Assembly: GCF_003460605.1 (NCBI RefSeq)
Contig: NZ_QTVN01000011.1
Span: forward strand, 1-64,000
DNA length: 64,000 bases
Origin: Ruminococcus sp. AF31-8BH
Lineage (GTDB): Bacteria > Bacillota > Clostridia > Lachnospirales > Lachnospiraceae
Reading direction: 5' to 3'
Position numbers and translations under genes: made by a program. Within the stretch, counting starts at the first letter, position 1. Every line of letters starts with the position of its first letter. Below, piece after piece: positions 1-9,139 of the stretch. Under the pieces are notes generated by a model that was not told the DNA's origin, made no database searches, and saw nothing but the letters and a program-made list of their open reading frames with translations.

Positions 1-2
1 AC

Positions 3-164
3 AAAAGGCTTTCAAGCAATAAGCGAACATTATGTTACTGCAAAACTGTGGAGACCGGGTCTTATATCCCTTACCAACAGGCGGAAGGAGCTGGTGAACC
101 AGTTGGAAAAGGAAATGGATGGTATTATTATGATAATGATGCAGGCACTTATCTGCCCTGGTAA
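3..164 (+). CDS. 3' end of an unidentified protein (partial)
   Basis: An open frame enters from the left window edge and ends at the TAA at 162-164. Its C-terminus contains a run GWYYYDNDAGTYLPW that recalls the aromatic repeats of cell-wall-binding proteins, but too little is visible to name a family. A second frame (1 to about 213) is also open, so the true reading frame is not certain. The gene ends about 130 bases before the first copy of the direct repeat. Confidence 0.25.
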   Translation, partial: KRLSSNKRTLCYCKTVETGSYIPYQQAEGAGEPVGKGNGWYYYDNDAGTYLPW

Positions 165-294
165 GCATGAAGAATTAAACATAACAGTCAACACCATACA
201 ACACATATTGTAAAACGAAAACTTTGAAATCCTATATATTGTGAAATTGAAATATGATATTTACAACATATTGTATAATATGTAATTGTTTGGG

Positions 295-578
295 TTTCCA
301 CAAAAGCACACGATTTCTCTTGAATTTCTGAAATGACCTGTATTATAATAGGATAATTAACGGCATATACCACAGCCGGTACCGCAGTGACCAAATGCCG
401 TTTTCGGGGTAAAAATAGGTTCAAACATGAGCATTATTTTTCCCACTTATTCAGAAAAAAAGGCACTATCCAAATCTAAACAGAAAAAGTTCTGTATTTG
501 GTAAATAGTGATAAATTGCGAAAGGAAAAGAATGAGAAAATTAGCACTTAGTGACGAAATATTGCTCAGTGTTGACAA
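295..578. repeat. 284-bp direct repeat, left copy
   Basis: This block is about 98% identical (six mismatches noted by eye) to 991-1274, at a constant offset of 696 bases. It contains the promoter, the structured leader and the first 15 codons of the radical SAM gene, after which the sequence diverges abruptly. The two copies flank about 410 bases of AT-rich DNA. It looks like the footprint of an integration, excision or partial duplication at the 5' end of that gene. Confidence 0.9.
320..349 (+). promoter_or_regulatory. duplicated promoter (left copy)
   Basis: This is the same TTGAAT-N18-TATAAT promoter as at 1016-1045, carried in the left repeat copy. Here it would drive only a truncated 29-codon reading frame. 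Confidence 0.5.
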
Positions 579-621
579 TCTCTTTTTTCATTGTTGCGGC
601 TGTAACAGCCATTTCTTTTGA
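532..621 (+). pseudogene. truncated 5' copy of the radical SAM gene
   Basis: The Shine-Dalgarno sequence, ATG and first 15 codons match the start of the gene at 1228. After base 578 the sequence is unrelated and the frame stops at 619-621. It is a by-product of the 284-bp duplication and is unlikely to be functional. Confidence 0.6.
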
Positions 622-633
622 TTCTTTTCTCAT
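578..633 (-). pseudogene. possible truncated start of a minus-strand gene
   Basis: On the minus strand an ATG at 633 is preceded by a good AAAGGA Shine-Dalgarno sequence and opens a frame beginning MRKESKEMAVTAATMKKEI. The frame then runs into the direct repeat and soon stops. This looks like the start of a gene cut off at the repeat junction. The family is not recognised. Confidence 0.25.
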
Positions 634-731
634 TCTTTTTTCCTTTCTGCCATCATTGGCTAAGCATTTAACTATATTTCAGTTATATATTGTCCGATTT
701 TCGCTCAGAATCCGATCTTTTATGAAAATTT

Positions 732-762
732 TTGACAAAATTCTAAAAAAATGACATATTAA
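732..762 (+). promoter_or_regulatory. promoter-like core A
   Basis: TTGACA at 732-737, 17-base spacer, CATATT at 755-760 followed by AAT. The same core with the same spacing recurs at 907-938. No convincing gene directly follows; the open frame at 772 begins with GTG and runs into the repeat. Confidence 0.35.
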
Positions 763-906
763 TCCTGTAAGGTGGATGTCCATACAAAGAAATATATTTA
801 TAGAATACTTACACATTTAGTATGTAATATTTTTAAGAATGGTTATTTAAGAAAGGGTTTTCCAGGAAAGCAGATAACCACAAAGAAACAAGTACCTCAA
901 CATTTT

Positions 907-938
907 TTGACAGAAACAAAAAAATATGACATATTAAT
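907..938 (+). promoter_or_regulatory. promoter-like core B
   Basis: TTGACA at 907-912, 17-base spacer, CATATT at 930-935 then AAT, matching core A at 732. An AAAGGAGGG tract lies shortly after it but no start codon sits at a suitable distance. Confidence 0.35.
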
Positions 939-1015
939 ATTGAAAAAAGAATCTTGTAAAAAAAGGAGGGACAGCAGACAATTTTCACCATTTCCACAAA
1001 AGCACACAATTTCTC

Positions 1016-1045
1016 TTGAATTTCTGAAATGACCTGTATTATAAT
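1016..1045 (+). promoter_or_regulatory. promoter of the radical SAM / rng / rplU cluster
   Basis: TTGAAT (1016-1021), 18-base spacer, TATAAT (1040-1045). Transcription would begin near 1052, just before the structured leader. Confidence 0.55.
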
Positions 1046-1054
1046 AGGATAATT

Positions 1055-1207
1055 AACGGCATATACCACAGCCGGTACCGCAGTGACCAAATGCCGTTTT
1101 CGGGGTAAAAATAGGTTCAAAAATGAGCATTATTTTTCCCACTTATTCAGAAAAAAAGTCACTATCCAAATCTAAACAGAAGAAGTTCTGTATTTGGCAA
1201 ATAGTGA
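1055..1207 (+). promoter_or_regulatory. structured 5' leader
   Basis: Two stem-loops lie between promoter and start codon. The first pairs AACGGCAT (1055-1062) with ATGCCGTT (1091-1098). The second (1159-1207) pairs TCACTAT, CCAAAT and ACAGAA with TTCTGT, ATTTGG and ATAGTGA, and ends 9 bases before the AAAGGA Shine-Dalgarno at 1217. Both stems are largely kept in the left repeat copy. The shape suggests post-transcriptional control, but it matches no riboswitch class I can name. Confidence 0.4.
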
Positions 1208-1227
1208 TAAATTGTGAAAGGAAAAGA

Positions 1228-3099
1228 ATGAGAAAATTAGCACTTAGTGACGAAATATTGCTCAGTGTTGACAAAGCAGCCCGTTATATCGGCGGGGAAG
1301 TCAACTCTGTAATGAAAAATTTAGACGGGATAGATGTCCGTGTGGCGTTTTGTTTTCCGGATGTCTACGAAATCGGTATGTCCAACCTGGGTATGATGCT
1401 CCTCTACAACATGTTCAACAAGCGCCCGGACGTATGGTGCGAGCGTGTATACTCTCCGTGGCTTGATCTTGACAAGCTTATGAGAGAAAAAAATATCCCA
1501 TTATTTGCATTGGAATCTCAGGATCCCATTAAGGATTTTGATTTCCTGTGCATCACCCTTGGCTATGAAATGTGCTACACCAACGTGCTTCAGACTCTGG
1601 ATCTTTCCCAGATTCCGCTAAAAGCAGCTGACCGTGACCAATCATGTCCAATCGTAATCGGCGGCGGTGCATGTGCGTACAATCCGGAACCTCTGGCTGC
1701 CTTTTTCGACCTGTTTTATATTGGTGAAGGTGAAACCGTCTATGATGCACTTTTTGATGCATATAAGGCCAATAAGGAAGCAGGAGGCAGCAGAGAAGAC
1801 TTCCTTCTGAAAGCAGCACAGATCCCGGGAATTTATGTTCCGGCATTTTATGATGTCACTTATAAGGAAGACGGCACCATTGCTTCCTTTACACCAAATC
1901 GCCCGGGAGTTCCTGAAAAAGTACAGAAGCAGCTGATCGTAGACATGGATAAAGGCTACTGTCCAATTGAAAAACCGGTTGTACCATTTATCAAAGCAAC
2001 ACAGGACCGTGTAACACTTGAGATTCAGCGCGGCTGCATCCGTGGCTGCCGTTTCTGCCAGGCAGGTATGATTTACAGACCGCTGCGCGAGCGTGATGTT
2101 GAAGAGCTGAAAGAGTCCGCCAGAGCCATGCTGAAGAATTCGGGCCATGAGGAAATTTCCCTCAGCTCCTTAAGCTCCAGCGATTACACCCATCTGGAAG
2201 AGCTGGTAAACTTCCTGATTGACGAGTTTAAATCCGCAGGCGTAAACATTTCCCTGCCATCCCTTCGTATCGATGCCTTTGCCCTGGATGTAATGAGCAA
2301 GGTGCAGGATATTAAGAAGAGCAGTCTTACATTTGCTCCGGAAGCCGGTTCCCAGAGGCTTCGTGATGTAATCAACAAAGGCCTTACAGAAGAGGTTATT
2401 CTCCACGGTGCAAAAGAAGCCTTCGTAGGCGGCTGGAATCGTGTGAAGCTTTATTTCATGCTTGGTCTCCCGACGGAAACGGAAGAAGACATGAAAGGAA
2501 TCGCTCATCTGGCTGAGCGCATTGCAGAGGAATACTACGATACTGTTCCCAAGGAAAAGCGCCACGGAAAAGTACAGATCGTGGTCAGCACTTCTTTCTT
2601 TGTACCTAAGCCATTTACCCCATTCCAGTGGGCACCAATGTACACAGAGCAGGATTTCATTGACAAGGCAAAGGTTGTTAAAGAAGAGATTCGTGCCCAG
2701 CTGAACCAGAAGAGCATCAAGTACAACTGGCATGAGCCGGATGTTACTACACTGGAAGGCTTCCTTGCAAGAGGTGACCGCCGTGCTTCTGAGGTCATTT
2801 TAAAGGCCTATGAAAAAGGCGCCCTTTATGATGCCTGGTCTGAAAGCTTCCGCTACGATATCTGGAAGGAAGCTTTTGCAGAGACTGGCATTGACATTGA
2901 ATTCTACACTCTTCGTGAGAGAAGCACAGACGAGATCCTGCCATGGGATTTCATTGATGCAGGCGTAACCAAGGAATTCCTGATCCGGGAATGGAAACAG
3001 GCCAAAGGCGAGGTGGTAACTCCAAACTGCCGCCAGAAATGTGCAGGCTGCGGAGCAAGACGTTATAAAGGAGGCGTATGCTATGAAGGTAAGAATTAA
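1228..3099 (+). CDS. B12-binding-like radical SAM protein (TIGR03960 family)
   Basis: This is a 623-aa predicted iron-sulfur enzyme. The N-terminal part resembles a cobalamin-binding fold. A radical SAM domain follows, with the cluster cysteines C270, C274 and C277 in the motif CIRGCRFC. The C-terminal tail has a further set of cysteines (CRQKCAGCGARR), possibly a metal site. The start was chosen at 1228 because of the AAAGGA at 1217; an upstream in-frame ATG at 1123 lies inside the leader. The family is usually encoded directly before a DUF2344 protein, as here, where the genes overlap by 17 bases. The substrate is not known. Position in front of rng-rplU-rpmA-obg suggests a link to RNA or ribosome maturation, which is inference only. 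Confidence 0.88.
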   Translation: MRKLALSDEILLSVDKAARYIGGEVNSVMKNLDGIDVRVAFCFPDVYEIGMSNLGMMLLYNMFNKRPDVWCERVYSPWLDLDKLMREKNIPLFALESQDPIKDFDFLCITLGYEMCYTNVLQTLDLSQIPLKAADRDQSCPIVIGGGACAYNPEPLAAFFDLFYIGEGETVYDALFDAYKANKEAGGSREDFLLKAAQIPGIYVPAFYDVTYKEDGTIASFTPNRPGVPEKVQKQLIVDMDKGYCPIEKPVVPFIKATQDRVTLEIQRGCIRGCRFCQAGMIYRPLRERDVEELKESARAMLKNSGHEEISLSSLSSSDYTHLEELVNFLIDEFKSAGVNISLPSLRIDAFALDVMSKVQDIKKSSLTFAPEAGSQRLRDVINKGLTEEVILHGAKEAFVGGWNRVKLYFMLGLPTETEEDMKGIAHLAERIAEEYYDTVPKEKRHGKVQIVVSTSFFVPKPFTPFQWAPMYTEQDFIDKAKVVKEEIRAQLNQKSIKYNWHEPDVTTLEGFLARGDRRASEVILKAYEKGALYDAWSESFRYDIWKEAFAETGIDIEFYTLRERSTDEILPWDFIDAGVTKEFLIREWKQAKGEVVTPNCRQKCAGCGARRYKGGVCYEGKN

Positions 3100-3793
3100 A
3101 TTTACAAAAGAAGGCCCTATGAAATTTGTAGGCCATCTGGATACCATGCGCTACTTCCAGAAAGCGGTTCGAAGAGCCGAACTGCCCATCGCTTTTTCCG
3201 GCGGATACAGCCCCCATATGATCATGTCCTTTGCAGCTCCTCTTGGAGTTGGCGTTACCAGCACAGGAGAGTACTTTGACATGGAGCTTACAGAAACTCT
3301 TCCCACTGATGAGATCTGCCAGCGCCTTGACGCGCAGATGGTCCAGGGCGTTAAAGTTTTAAGCGCCCGCCAGGTGGAGGATGGAAAAGCAAGCAAAGCC
3401 ATGTCCCTTGTTGCCGCCGCGGATTATCTGGTAGAATTCCGTGAGGGCAAAGCACCAGAAGAAGGCTGGCAGAACAAAATTGAGGAATTTATGAAGCAAC
3501 CTGAGATTCTGGTCACAAAAGAGACCAAAAAAGGGGAAAAAGAGGTAGATATCCGTCCTTTCATCTATAAAATGGCTTTGCAGGAAAATGACCGCATTTT
3601 CTTAAGCCTTGCATCTGCAAGCGCCAACTACACCAAACCGGATGCCGTTATTGCCGCCTTTGCCAAATGGCTTGGATGGGAGCTTCCGGAATTTGCATGC
3701 ATGATCCACCGTCTGGAAGTGTACGCAGATCTGGGAGACGAGAAGAAGCACAACTTTGTTTCCCTTGAATCATTAGGGGAAGAAATTAAATAA
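3083..3793 (+). CDS. DUF2344 / TIGR03936 family protein
   Basis: A 236-aa protein starting MKVRIKFTKEGPMKFVGHLD, typical of the DUF2344 family that accompanies, or is fused to, TIGR03960 radical SAM proteins. The ATG at 3083 has an AAAGGAGG Shine-Dalgarno 8 bases upstream and lies inside the 3' end of the radical SAM gene, so translation is probably coupled. No catalytic motif is recognised. It is probably a partner subunit or accessory domain of the preceding enzyme. Confidence 0.85.
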   Translation: MKVRIKFTKEGPMKFVGHLDTMRYFQKAVRRAELPIAFSGGYSPHMIMSFAAPLGVGVTSTGEYFDMELTETLPTDEICQRLDAQMVQGVKVLSARQVEDGKASKAMSLVAAADYLVEFREGKAPEEGWQNKIEEFMKQPEILVTKETKKGEKEVDIRPFIYKMALQENDRIFLSLASASANYTKPDAVIAAFAKWLGWELPEFACMIHRLEVYADLGDEKKHNFVSLESLGEEIK

Positions 3794-3810
3794 ACAACCA
3801 GGTGAACCAA

Positions 3811-5046
3811 TTGAGTAAACTAATCATAACAACCATGGAACTTGACGGCAATCAGTGCCATGCCAGTGCAATCGAGGAAGAAAACCAGATCATGGAGCTT
3901 CGTCTGGAAGCTGCCTCCCGCCAGTCCATTCTTGGAAATATTTATGTGGGACAGGTGGAAAACATTGCTGCAAACATCCAGGCCGCATTTGTACTGATTG
4001 CCCCTGGCGTGCGCGGTTATTTTCCCATTCAGGAAGCGGAGCATGTGATCTATGCCTCTGGAAAAGCCCTTGGAAGCCCCCTTCGCCCGGGAGATCAGAT
4101 CCTTGTCCAGGTAAGCCGGGATGCCATGAAAGGCAAGCTTCCAGCCCTTACCGCCAACTTAAATTTCACAGGCAAATATCTGGTCCTCACAACAGGGAAA
4201 AAGAAATTCGGCCTTTCCGGCAAGCTTTCCGGCACGGAACGTCACACCCTTTCTTCCTGGCTGGAAGAGGAAGCAGCGCGTCCTGACAAAGAATATGGCC
4301 TTATCGTCCGCACCAACGCCGCACAGGCAGAAAAAAGCGAAGTCTTGCAGGAGCTTTCCTATCTGAAGAACCTCTATGAAAAAGTTGCGGTAAACGGCAG
4401 AAGCCGCACCTGCTTCAGCGTCCTTTATGAGACGGAACCGGTTTATCTCACCACCCTTCGGGATATTTACAGTGAAAACCTGACCGACATTGTGACAGAC
4501 GATCCTCACATTTATGAGCAGATCACTTCCTATCTGAAGGAAACAAGCCCGGGAGAAGAGAGCAAGGCCCGTTTTTACCAGGACAAGCTCCTTCCATTAT
4601 ATAAGCTTTCCCGTCTGGAAAATGCCCTGGAGGAAGTCCAAAAAGAAAAAATCTGGCTGAACAGCGGCGGATTTATTGTGATCCAGCAGACCGAAGCCTT
4701 CGTTTCCATAGACGTAAACAGTGGTAAATTTACCGGAAAGAAAAAGGCAGAGGAGACCTACCGCAAGATCAATCTGGAAGCGGCAAAGGAAATTGCAAGG
4801 CAGCTTCGCCTGCGCAATTTATCCGGGATCATTCTCATCGACTTTATCAATATGGCAAATCCGGATCACAACGACGAGCTGTTCCACGTGCTTCAGAAAT
4901 ACCTGCGAAAAGATCCGGTGAAATGCAAAGCGGTAGATATTACGCCGCTGCATATTCTGGAGATGACCAGGAAAAAAGTCAGACGGCCTGTGATTGAAGA
5001 GATCAGACAGATAAGATCAGGTAGCACAATAGCAGATGCCAAATAA
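3811..5046 (+). CDS. rng: ribonuclease E/G family protein
   Basis: This is an endoribonuclease of the RNase E/G family, expected to act on rRNA precursors and mRNA. It has an N-terminal S1-type RNA-binding segment (IYVGQVENI to GVRGYFP, about residues 45-85) and the two metal-binding aspartates of the catalytic core (D301 in SIDVNSG and D344 in LIDFIN). The C-terminal CxxC zinc-link of E. coli RNase E is absent, and at about 411 aa it is shorter than E. coli RNase G. The TTG at 3811 was chosen because AGGTGA lies 6 bases upstream; a GTG at 3802 is the alternative. It sits 8-17 bases after the DUF2344 gene. Confidence 0.88.
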   Translation: MSKLIITTMELDGNQCHASAIEEENQIMELRLEAASRQSILGNIYVGQVENIAANIQAAFVLIAPGVRGYFPIQEAEHVIYASGKALGSPLRPGDQILVQVSRDAMKGKLPALTANLNFTGKYLVLTTGKKKFGLSGKLSGTERHTLSSWLEEEAARPDKEYGLIVRTNAAQAEKSEVLQELSYLKNLYEKVAVNGRSRTCFSVLYETEPVYLTTLRDIYSENLTDIVTDDPHIYEQITSYLKETSPGEESKARFYQDKLLPLYKLSRLENALEEVQKEKIWLNSGGFIVIQQTEAFVSIDVNSGKFTGKKKAEETYRKINLEAAKEIARQLRLRNLSGIILIDFINMANPDHNDELFHVLQKYLRKDPVKCKAVDITPLHILEMTRKKVRRPVIEEIRQIRSGSTIADAK

Positions 5047-5082
5047 AATTTCAAAATTTTACAAAATATTTTAAAAAACCAC

Positions 5083-5111
5083 TTGACGAACAGGGATCAC
5101 CCTGTTATTAT
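5083..5111 (+). promoter_or_regulatory. promoter of rplU-rpmA
   Basis: TTGACG at 5083-5088, 17-base spacer, TATTAT at 5106-5111 (overlapping a TATAAT at 5109). It lies directly after the rng stop codon in AT-rich DNA and gives the ribosomal protein genes their own promoter. Confidence 0.6.
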
Positions 5112-5114
5112 AAT

Positions 5115-5192
5115 CAAGTATGCCGCACAAAGAGGTTTAAGAGCCATAAGGCCACCATATTTGGCGAGTAAAGTCTATAGGAGGTGCCACAA
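5115..5192 (+). ncRNA. probable L21 (rplU) leader RNA
   Basis: The 5' untranslated region between the rplU promoter and its Shine-Dalgarno sequence contains a GCCGCACAAAGAGG segment and flanking short pairings similar to the L21 leader found upstream of rplU in Firmicutes. That leader is thought to bind L21 and repress its own operon. The assignment is from position and general resemblance, not from a covariance model. Confidence 0.5.
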
Positions 5193-5498
5193 ATGTACGC
5201 AATTATTGCAACAGGTGGTAAACAGTACAAAGTTGCTGAAGGCGACGTAATCAGAGTTGAGAAGCTCGGAGTTGAAGCTGGTGAAACCGTTACTTTTGAT
5301 AACGTAATTGCAGTTAGCAATGAGGGATTAAAAGTTGGAGAAGACGTTAAGGATGCCAGTGTTACCGCTTCTGTAGTTGAGAACGGAAAGGCTAAGAAAG
5401 TCATCGTTTACAAGTACAAGAGAAAAACTGGATATCACAAGAAAAACGGTCACAGACAGCAGTACACCAAAGTTAAAATCGAAAAGATCAACGCTTAA
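5193..5498 (+). CDS. rplU: 50S ribosomal protein L21
   Basis: A 101-aa protein beginning [14 protein letters not shown], the hallmark of bL21, with the conserved [15 protein letters not shown] segment near the C-terminus that binds 23S rRNA. The start at 5193 follows an AGGAGGTG Shine-Dalgarno; a GTG three codons upstream lies inside that site and is rejected. It is the first gene of the rplU-prp-rpmA unit. Confidence 0.97.
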   Translation: MYAIIATGGKQYKVAEGDVIRVEKLGVEAGETVTFDNVIAVSNEGLKVGEDVKDASVTASVVENGKAKKVIVYKYKRKTGYHKKNGHRQQYTKVKIEKINA

Positions 5499-5510
5499 TC
5501 TGGTGCTGTT

Positions 5511-5834
5511 ATGATCAATATTACAGTTAAGAAGAGAAATGGCTCTTATCTGGATTTTCTGTCCAGAGGACATGCAGGCTATGCCGAAGAGGGACAGGAT
5601 ATTGTATGTGCCGCTGTATCTGCTTTGATCATCACAACTGTGAATTCACTTGATGCATTCACAGAAGAGAAGATTGAGGTTGGAGAGGATGACGGATACG
5701 TATCCATCCATTTTAAAACAAATCCTAATACTGAGCGCGGGAAGCTTCTTATGGATTCCCTTATTCTCGGATTAACAGAAATTGAGCATAGTTATAACAA
5801 TCGATATTTGACAGTAAGAGTCAAGGAGGTGTAA
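5511..5834 (+). CDS. prp: ribosomal-processing cysteine protease Prp
   Basis: A 107-aa cysteine protease that trims the N-terminal extension of ribosomal protein L27. The catalytic pair is visible as H21 in [10 protein letters not shown] and C33 in [10 protein letters not shown]. It lies between rplU and rpmA, the constant position of Prp in Firmicutes whose L27 carries an extension. The downstream L27 has the expected cleavage sequence, so enzyme and substrate are encoded side by side. Confidence 0.95.
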   Translation: MINITVKKRNGSYLDFLSRGHAGYAEEGQDIVCAAVSALIITTVNSLDAFTEEKIEVGEDDGYVSIHFKTNPNTERGKLLMDSLILGLTEIEHSYNNRYLTVRVKEV

Positions 5835-5839
5835 CAACA

Positions 5840-6127
5840 ATGATGAAGATGAACCTTCAGTTATTCGCACATAAAAAGGGAGTTGGTTCTACAAAGAACG
5901 GTCGTGATTCCGAGTCCAAGAGATTAGGTGCGAAGAGAGCAGACGGACAGTTTGTTAAAGCCGGCAACATCCTTTACAGACAGCGCGGAACTAAGATCCA
6001 TGCAGGTGAGAACGTAGGATGTGGAAAAGACTATACCTTATTTGCACTGACCGATGGTGTTGTAAGATTCACCAGAAAAGGCCGCGATAAGAAACAGGTT
6101 TCTATCGTACCAGTAGAGGCAGAGTAA
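5840..6127 (+). CDS. rpmA: 50S ribosomal protein L27 precursor
   Basis: A 95-aa bL27 with the N-terminal extension MNLQLF preceding [15 protein letters not shown]. In Firmicutes Prp cleaves after that phenylalanine to expose the L27 tail that reaches the peptidyl transferase centre. The Shine-Dalgarno GGAGGTGT precedes a double ATG; the first (5840) is used here, and starting two codons later would not change the mature protein. A terminator-like hairpin follows. Confidence 0.96.
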   Translation: MMKMNLQLFAHKKGVGSTKNGRDSESKRLGAKRADGQFVKAGNILYRQRGTKIHAGENVGCGKDYTLFALTDGVVRFTRKGRDKKQVSIVPVEAE

Positions 6128-6140
6128 TCAGTAGAGCAAG

Positions 6141-6175
6141 AGGCTTCAAATCTATAAAGGTTTGGAGCCTTTTCT
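6141..6175 (+). terminator. rho-independent terminator after rpmA
   Basis: AGGCTTCAAATC (6141-6152) pairs with GGTTTGGAGCCT (6159-6170), with one wobble, and is followed by TTTTCTT. It lies 15 bases before the obg start, so it may only partly separate the two genes. Confidence 0.75.
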
Positions 6176-6180
6176 TATAA

Positions 6181-7482
<1,302 letters not shown>

Positions 7483-7546
7483 ACCATTGATTTTATGTAT
7501 TTTGCAGCCTGTGATGTATAATCGGCTGCAGTTCAGGAGATAAATT

Positions 7547-7840
7547 ATGACAAGCAAGCAGAGAGCATATTTAAAAGGTCTTGCCATGAAAATGGATGCC
7601 ATCATCCAGCTTGGCAAGGGCGGTCTTACACCGGAAAATACAAAAGCTGTTGACGAAGCTCTTGCAGCCAGAGAGCTGATCAAGATCAGCGTGCTGCAGA
7701 ACTGTCTGGAGGATCCGAAGGAAATGGCACAGGTTCTTGCAGAGCGCACTCATTCCCAGGTTGTACAGGTAATCGGCAAAAAGATCGTATTATACCGTGA
7801 AGGTAAAAAAGAGAAGAAGAAAATTGAACTGCCAAAATAA
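7547..7840 (+). CDS. yhbY: YhbY-type CRM domain RNA-binding protein
   Basis: A 97-aa single CRM-domain protein that binds pre-50S particles. It has the characteristic start MTSKQRAYLKGLA, the GKGGLTPE loop matching the GxxG-like RNA-binding motif of the family, and a basic C-terminus (REGKKEKKKIELPK). A Shine-Dalgarno AGGAG sits before the ATG. Its 3' end overlaps the start of nadD. Confidence 0.92.
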   Translation: MTSKQRAYLKGLAMKMDAIIQLGKGGLTPENTKAVDEALAARELIKISVLQNCLEDPKEMAQVLAERTHSQVVQVIGKKIVLYREGKKEKKKIELPK

Positions 7841-8459
7841 TCACAGAAAAATCGGGATTATGGGCGGAACCTTTGATCCCATCCATATGGGACATCTGAT
7901 ACTTGGCGAGCAAAGCTATGAGCAGCTGAAGCTGGATAAGGTATTGTTTATGCCAGCCGGAAATCCTCCGCACAAGAAGAACCGAATTGGCAGAGCAGCT
8001 GATGAGCAGCGTGTAGATATGGTCCGCCTTGCCATTTCAGATAATCCTCACTTTGAACTGTCTCTTGCGGAAATGAACGAGACCGGTTACACTTATACCT
8101 ACCGCACTCTGGAGGAATTAAAGGAATCAAATCCCGATACGGATTATTATTTTATCATCGGAGCCGATTCTTTATTTGCCTTTGAAGAGTGGCGTGAGCC
8201 CGAACGTATCTGTGCAGCCTGCACTCTTGTAGTTGCTGTGCGTGATCACGCTTCCAGGGAGCAGCTTCGCGAGAGGATCCAGTATCTCTCAGAGAAGTAT
8301 CATGGACATTTTGTTATTCTGGATACTATGAACATTGATGTATCCAGTCACCTGATACGCCAGTGGATAGCCAAAGATAAAAGTCTGAAATACTACGTTC
8401 CGGATCTTGTGATCTCTTACATGAAGGAAAATGGAATCTACAGAAAGAAGGAAGTCTGA
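7824..8459 (+). CDS. nadD: nicotinate-nucleotide adenylyltransferase
   Basis: Joins ATP and nicotinate mononucleotide to make deamido-NAD in NAD synthesis. The nucleotidyltransferase signature GGTFDPIHMGHL appears near the N-terminus and the ISSTxIR-like motif appears as DVSSHLIRQWI near the C-terminus. The start is uncertain: the TTG at 7824 follows a purine-rich AGAAGAAGAAAA tract, a GTG at 7797 is also in frame, and the first ATG is inside the catalytic motif and too late. It overlaps yhbY by 17 bases and is followed by yqeK. Confidence 0.92.
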   Translation: MNCQNNHRKIGIMGGTFDPIHMGHLILGEQSYEQLKLDKVLFMPAGNPPHKKNRIGRAADEQRVDMVRLAISDNPHFELSLAEMNETGYTYTYRTLEELKESNPDTDYYFIIGADSLFAFEEWREPERICAACTLVVAVRDHASREQLRERIQYLSEKYHGHFVILDTMNIDVSSHLIRQWIAKDKSLKYYVPDLVISYMKENGIYRKKEV

Positions 8460-8461
8460 CC

Positions 8462-9067
8462 ATGGCAGATTATGATTTTGCGAAAATAGAAAAAAAGCTT
8501 TCCAAGTATCTGGATGAAGATCGTTTTCAGCATACCATGGGAGTCATGTACACCAGTGCCTGCCTGGCTATGGTACACGGATATGATGTGAAGGATGCAC
8601 AGGTTGCCGGTCTTCTTCATGACTGTGCCAAATGCATCCCAAATAAAAAGAAACTGAAAATGTGCAGTGAGCATAATATCCCGGTGTCTGATTTTGAACT
8701 GGGGCATCCTTTTCTTCTCCATGCAAGATTAGGGGCATATATTGCTCATGAAAAATACGGAATTGACAATCAGGAGATTCTTTCTGCCATTAATTACCAT
8801 ACTACAGGCAGATGTGATATGAGTCTTCTGGAAAAGATTATTTATATTGCGGATTACATTGAGCCTATGCGCTATAAGGCAAGCCGTTTGCCTGAAATCC
8901 GTAAAATCGCATTCCAGGATCTGGATGAGTGTATGTATGAGATTCTTAAAGATACGCTGGAATATCTGGAAGAGGATTCAGCTGAGGATATCGAGCCAAC
9001 TTCCAGAGAAGCTTATATTTATTATAAAGAATTACATAATAAACGCAGCAATGTTACCAATAGCTGA
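8462..9067 (+). CDS. yqeK: YqeK, symmetrical Ap4A hydrolase (HD domain)
   Basis: A 201-aa HD-domain phosphohydrolase. YqeK proteins of Firmicutes cleave diadenosine tetraphosphate to two ADP. Metal ligands visible are H24 (RFQHTMG), H53-D54 (LLHDCAK), HPFLLHA and the IADYIEP helix. The start is 2 bases after the nadD stop, the usual nadD-yqeK-rsfS order. Confidence 0.93.
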   Translation: MADYDFAKIEKKLSKYLDEDRFQHTMGVMYTSACLAMVHGYDVKDAQVAGLLHDCAKCIPNKKKLKMCSEHNIPVSDFELGHPFLLHARLGAYIAHEKYGIDNQEILSAINYHTTGRCDMSLLEKIIYIADYIEPMRYKASRLPEIRKIAFQDLDECMYEILKDTLEYLEEDSAEDIEPTSREAYIYYKELHNKRSNVTNS

Positions 9068-9139
9068 CAGCGAAATGAAAGTTTCTGCCGCATAGCAGAA
9101 ACCGCTGTACTGTTACTACTATACCGAAAGGAGCAGAAC

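Larger units (their letters stand above)
991..1274. repeat. 284-bp direct repeat, right copy
   Basis: This is the right copy of the repeat at 295-578. It continues without interruption into the intact radical SAM gene, so it is probably the ancestral copy. One of the differences changes a TAA in the left copy to CAA here, which leaves a 35-codon in-frame extension open upstream of the true start. Confidence 0.9.

Noticed and set aside
772..1032. 86-codon plus-strand frame between the two direct repeats
   Set aside because: It starts with GTG without a ribosome site and reads into the repeated leader; the promoter-like core before it is noted separately.
1123..1227. 35-codon N-terminal extension of the radical SAM gene
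   Set aside because: It would pass through the leader hairpins, lacks a Shine-Dalgarno, and is interrupted by TAA in the duplicate copy; the ATG at 1228 has a good site.
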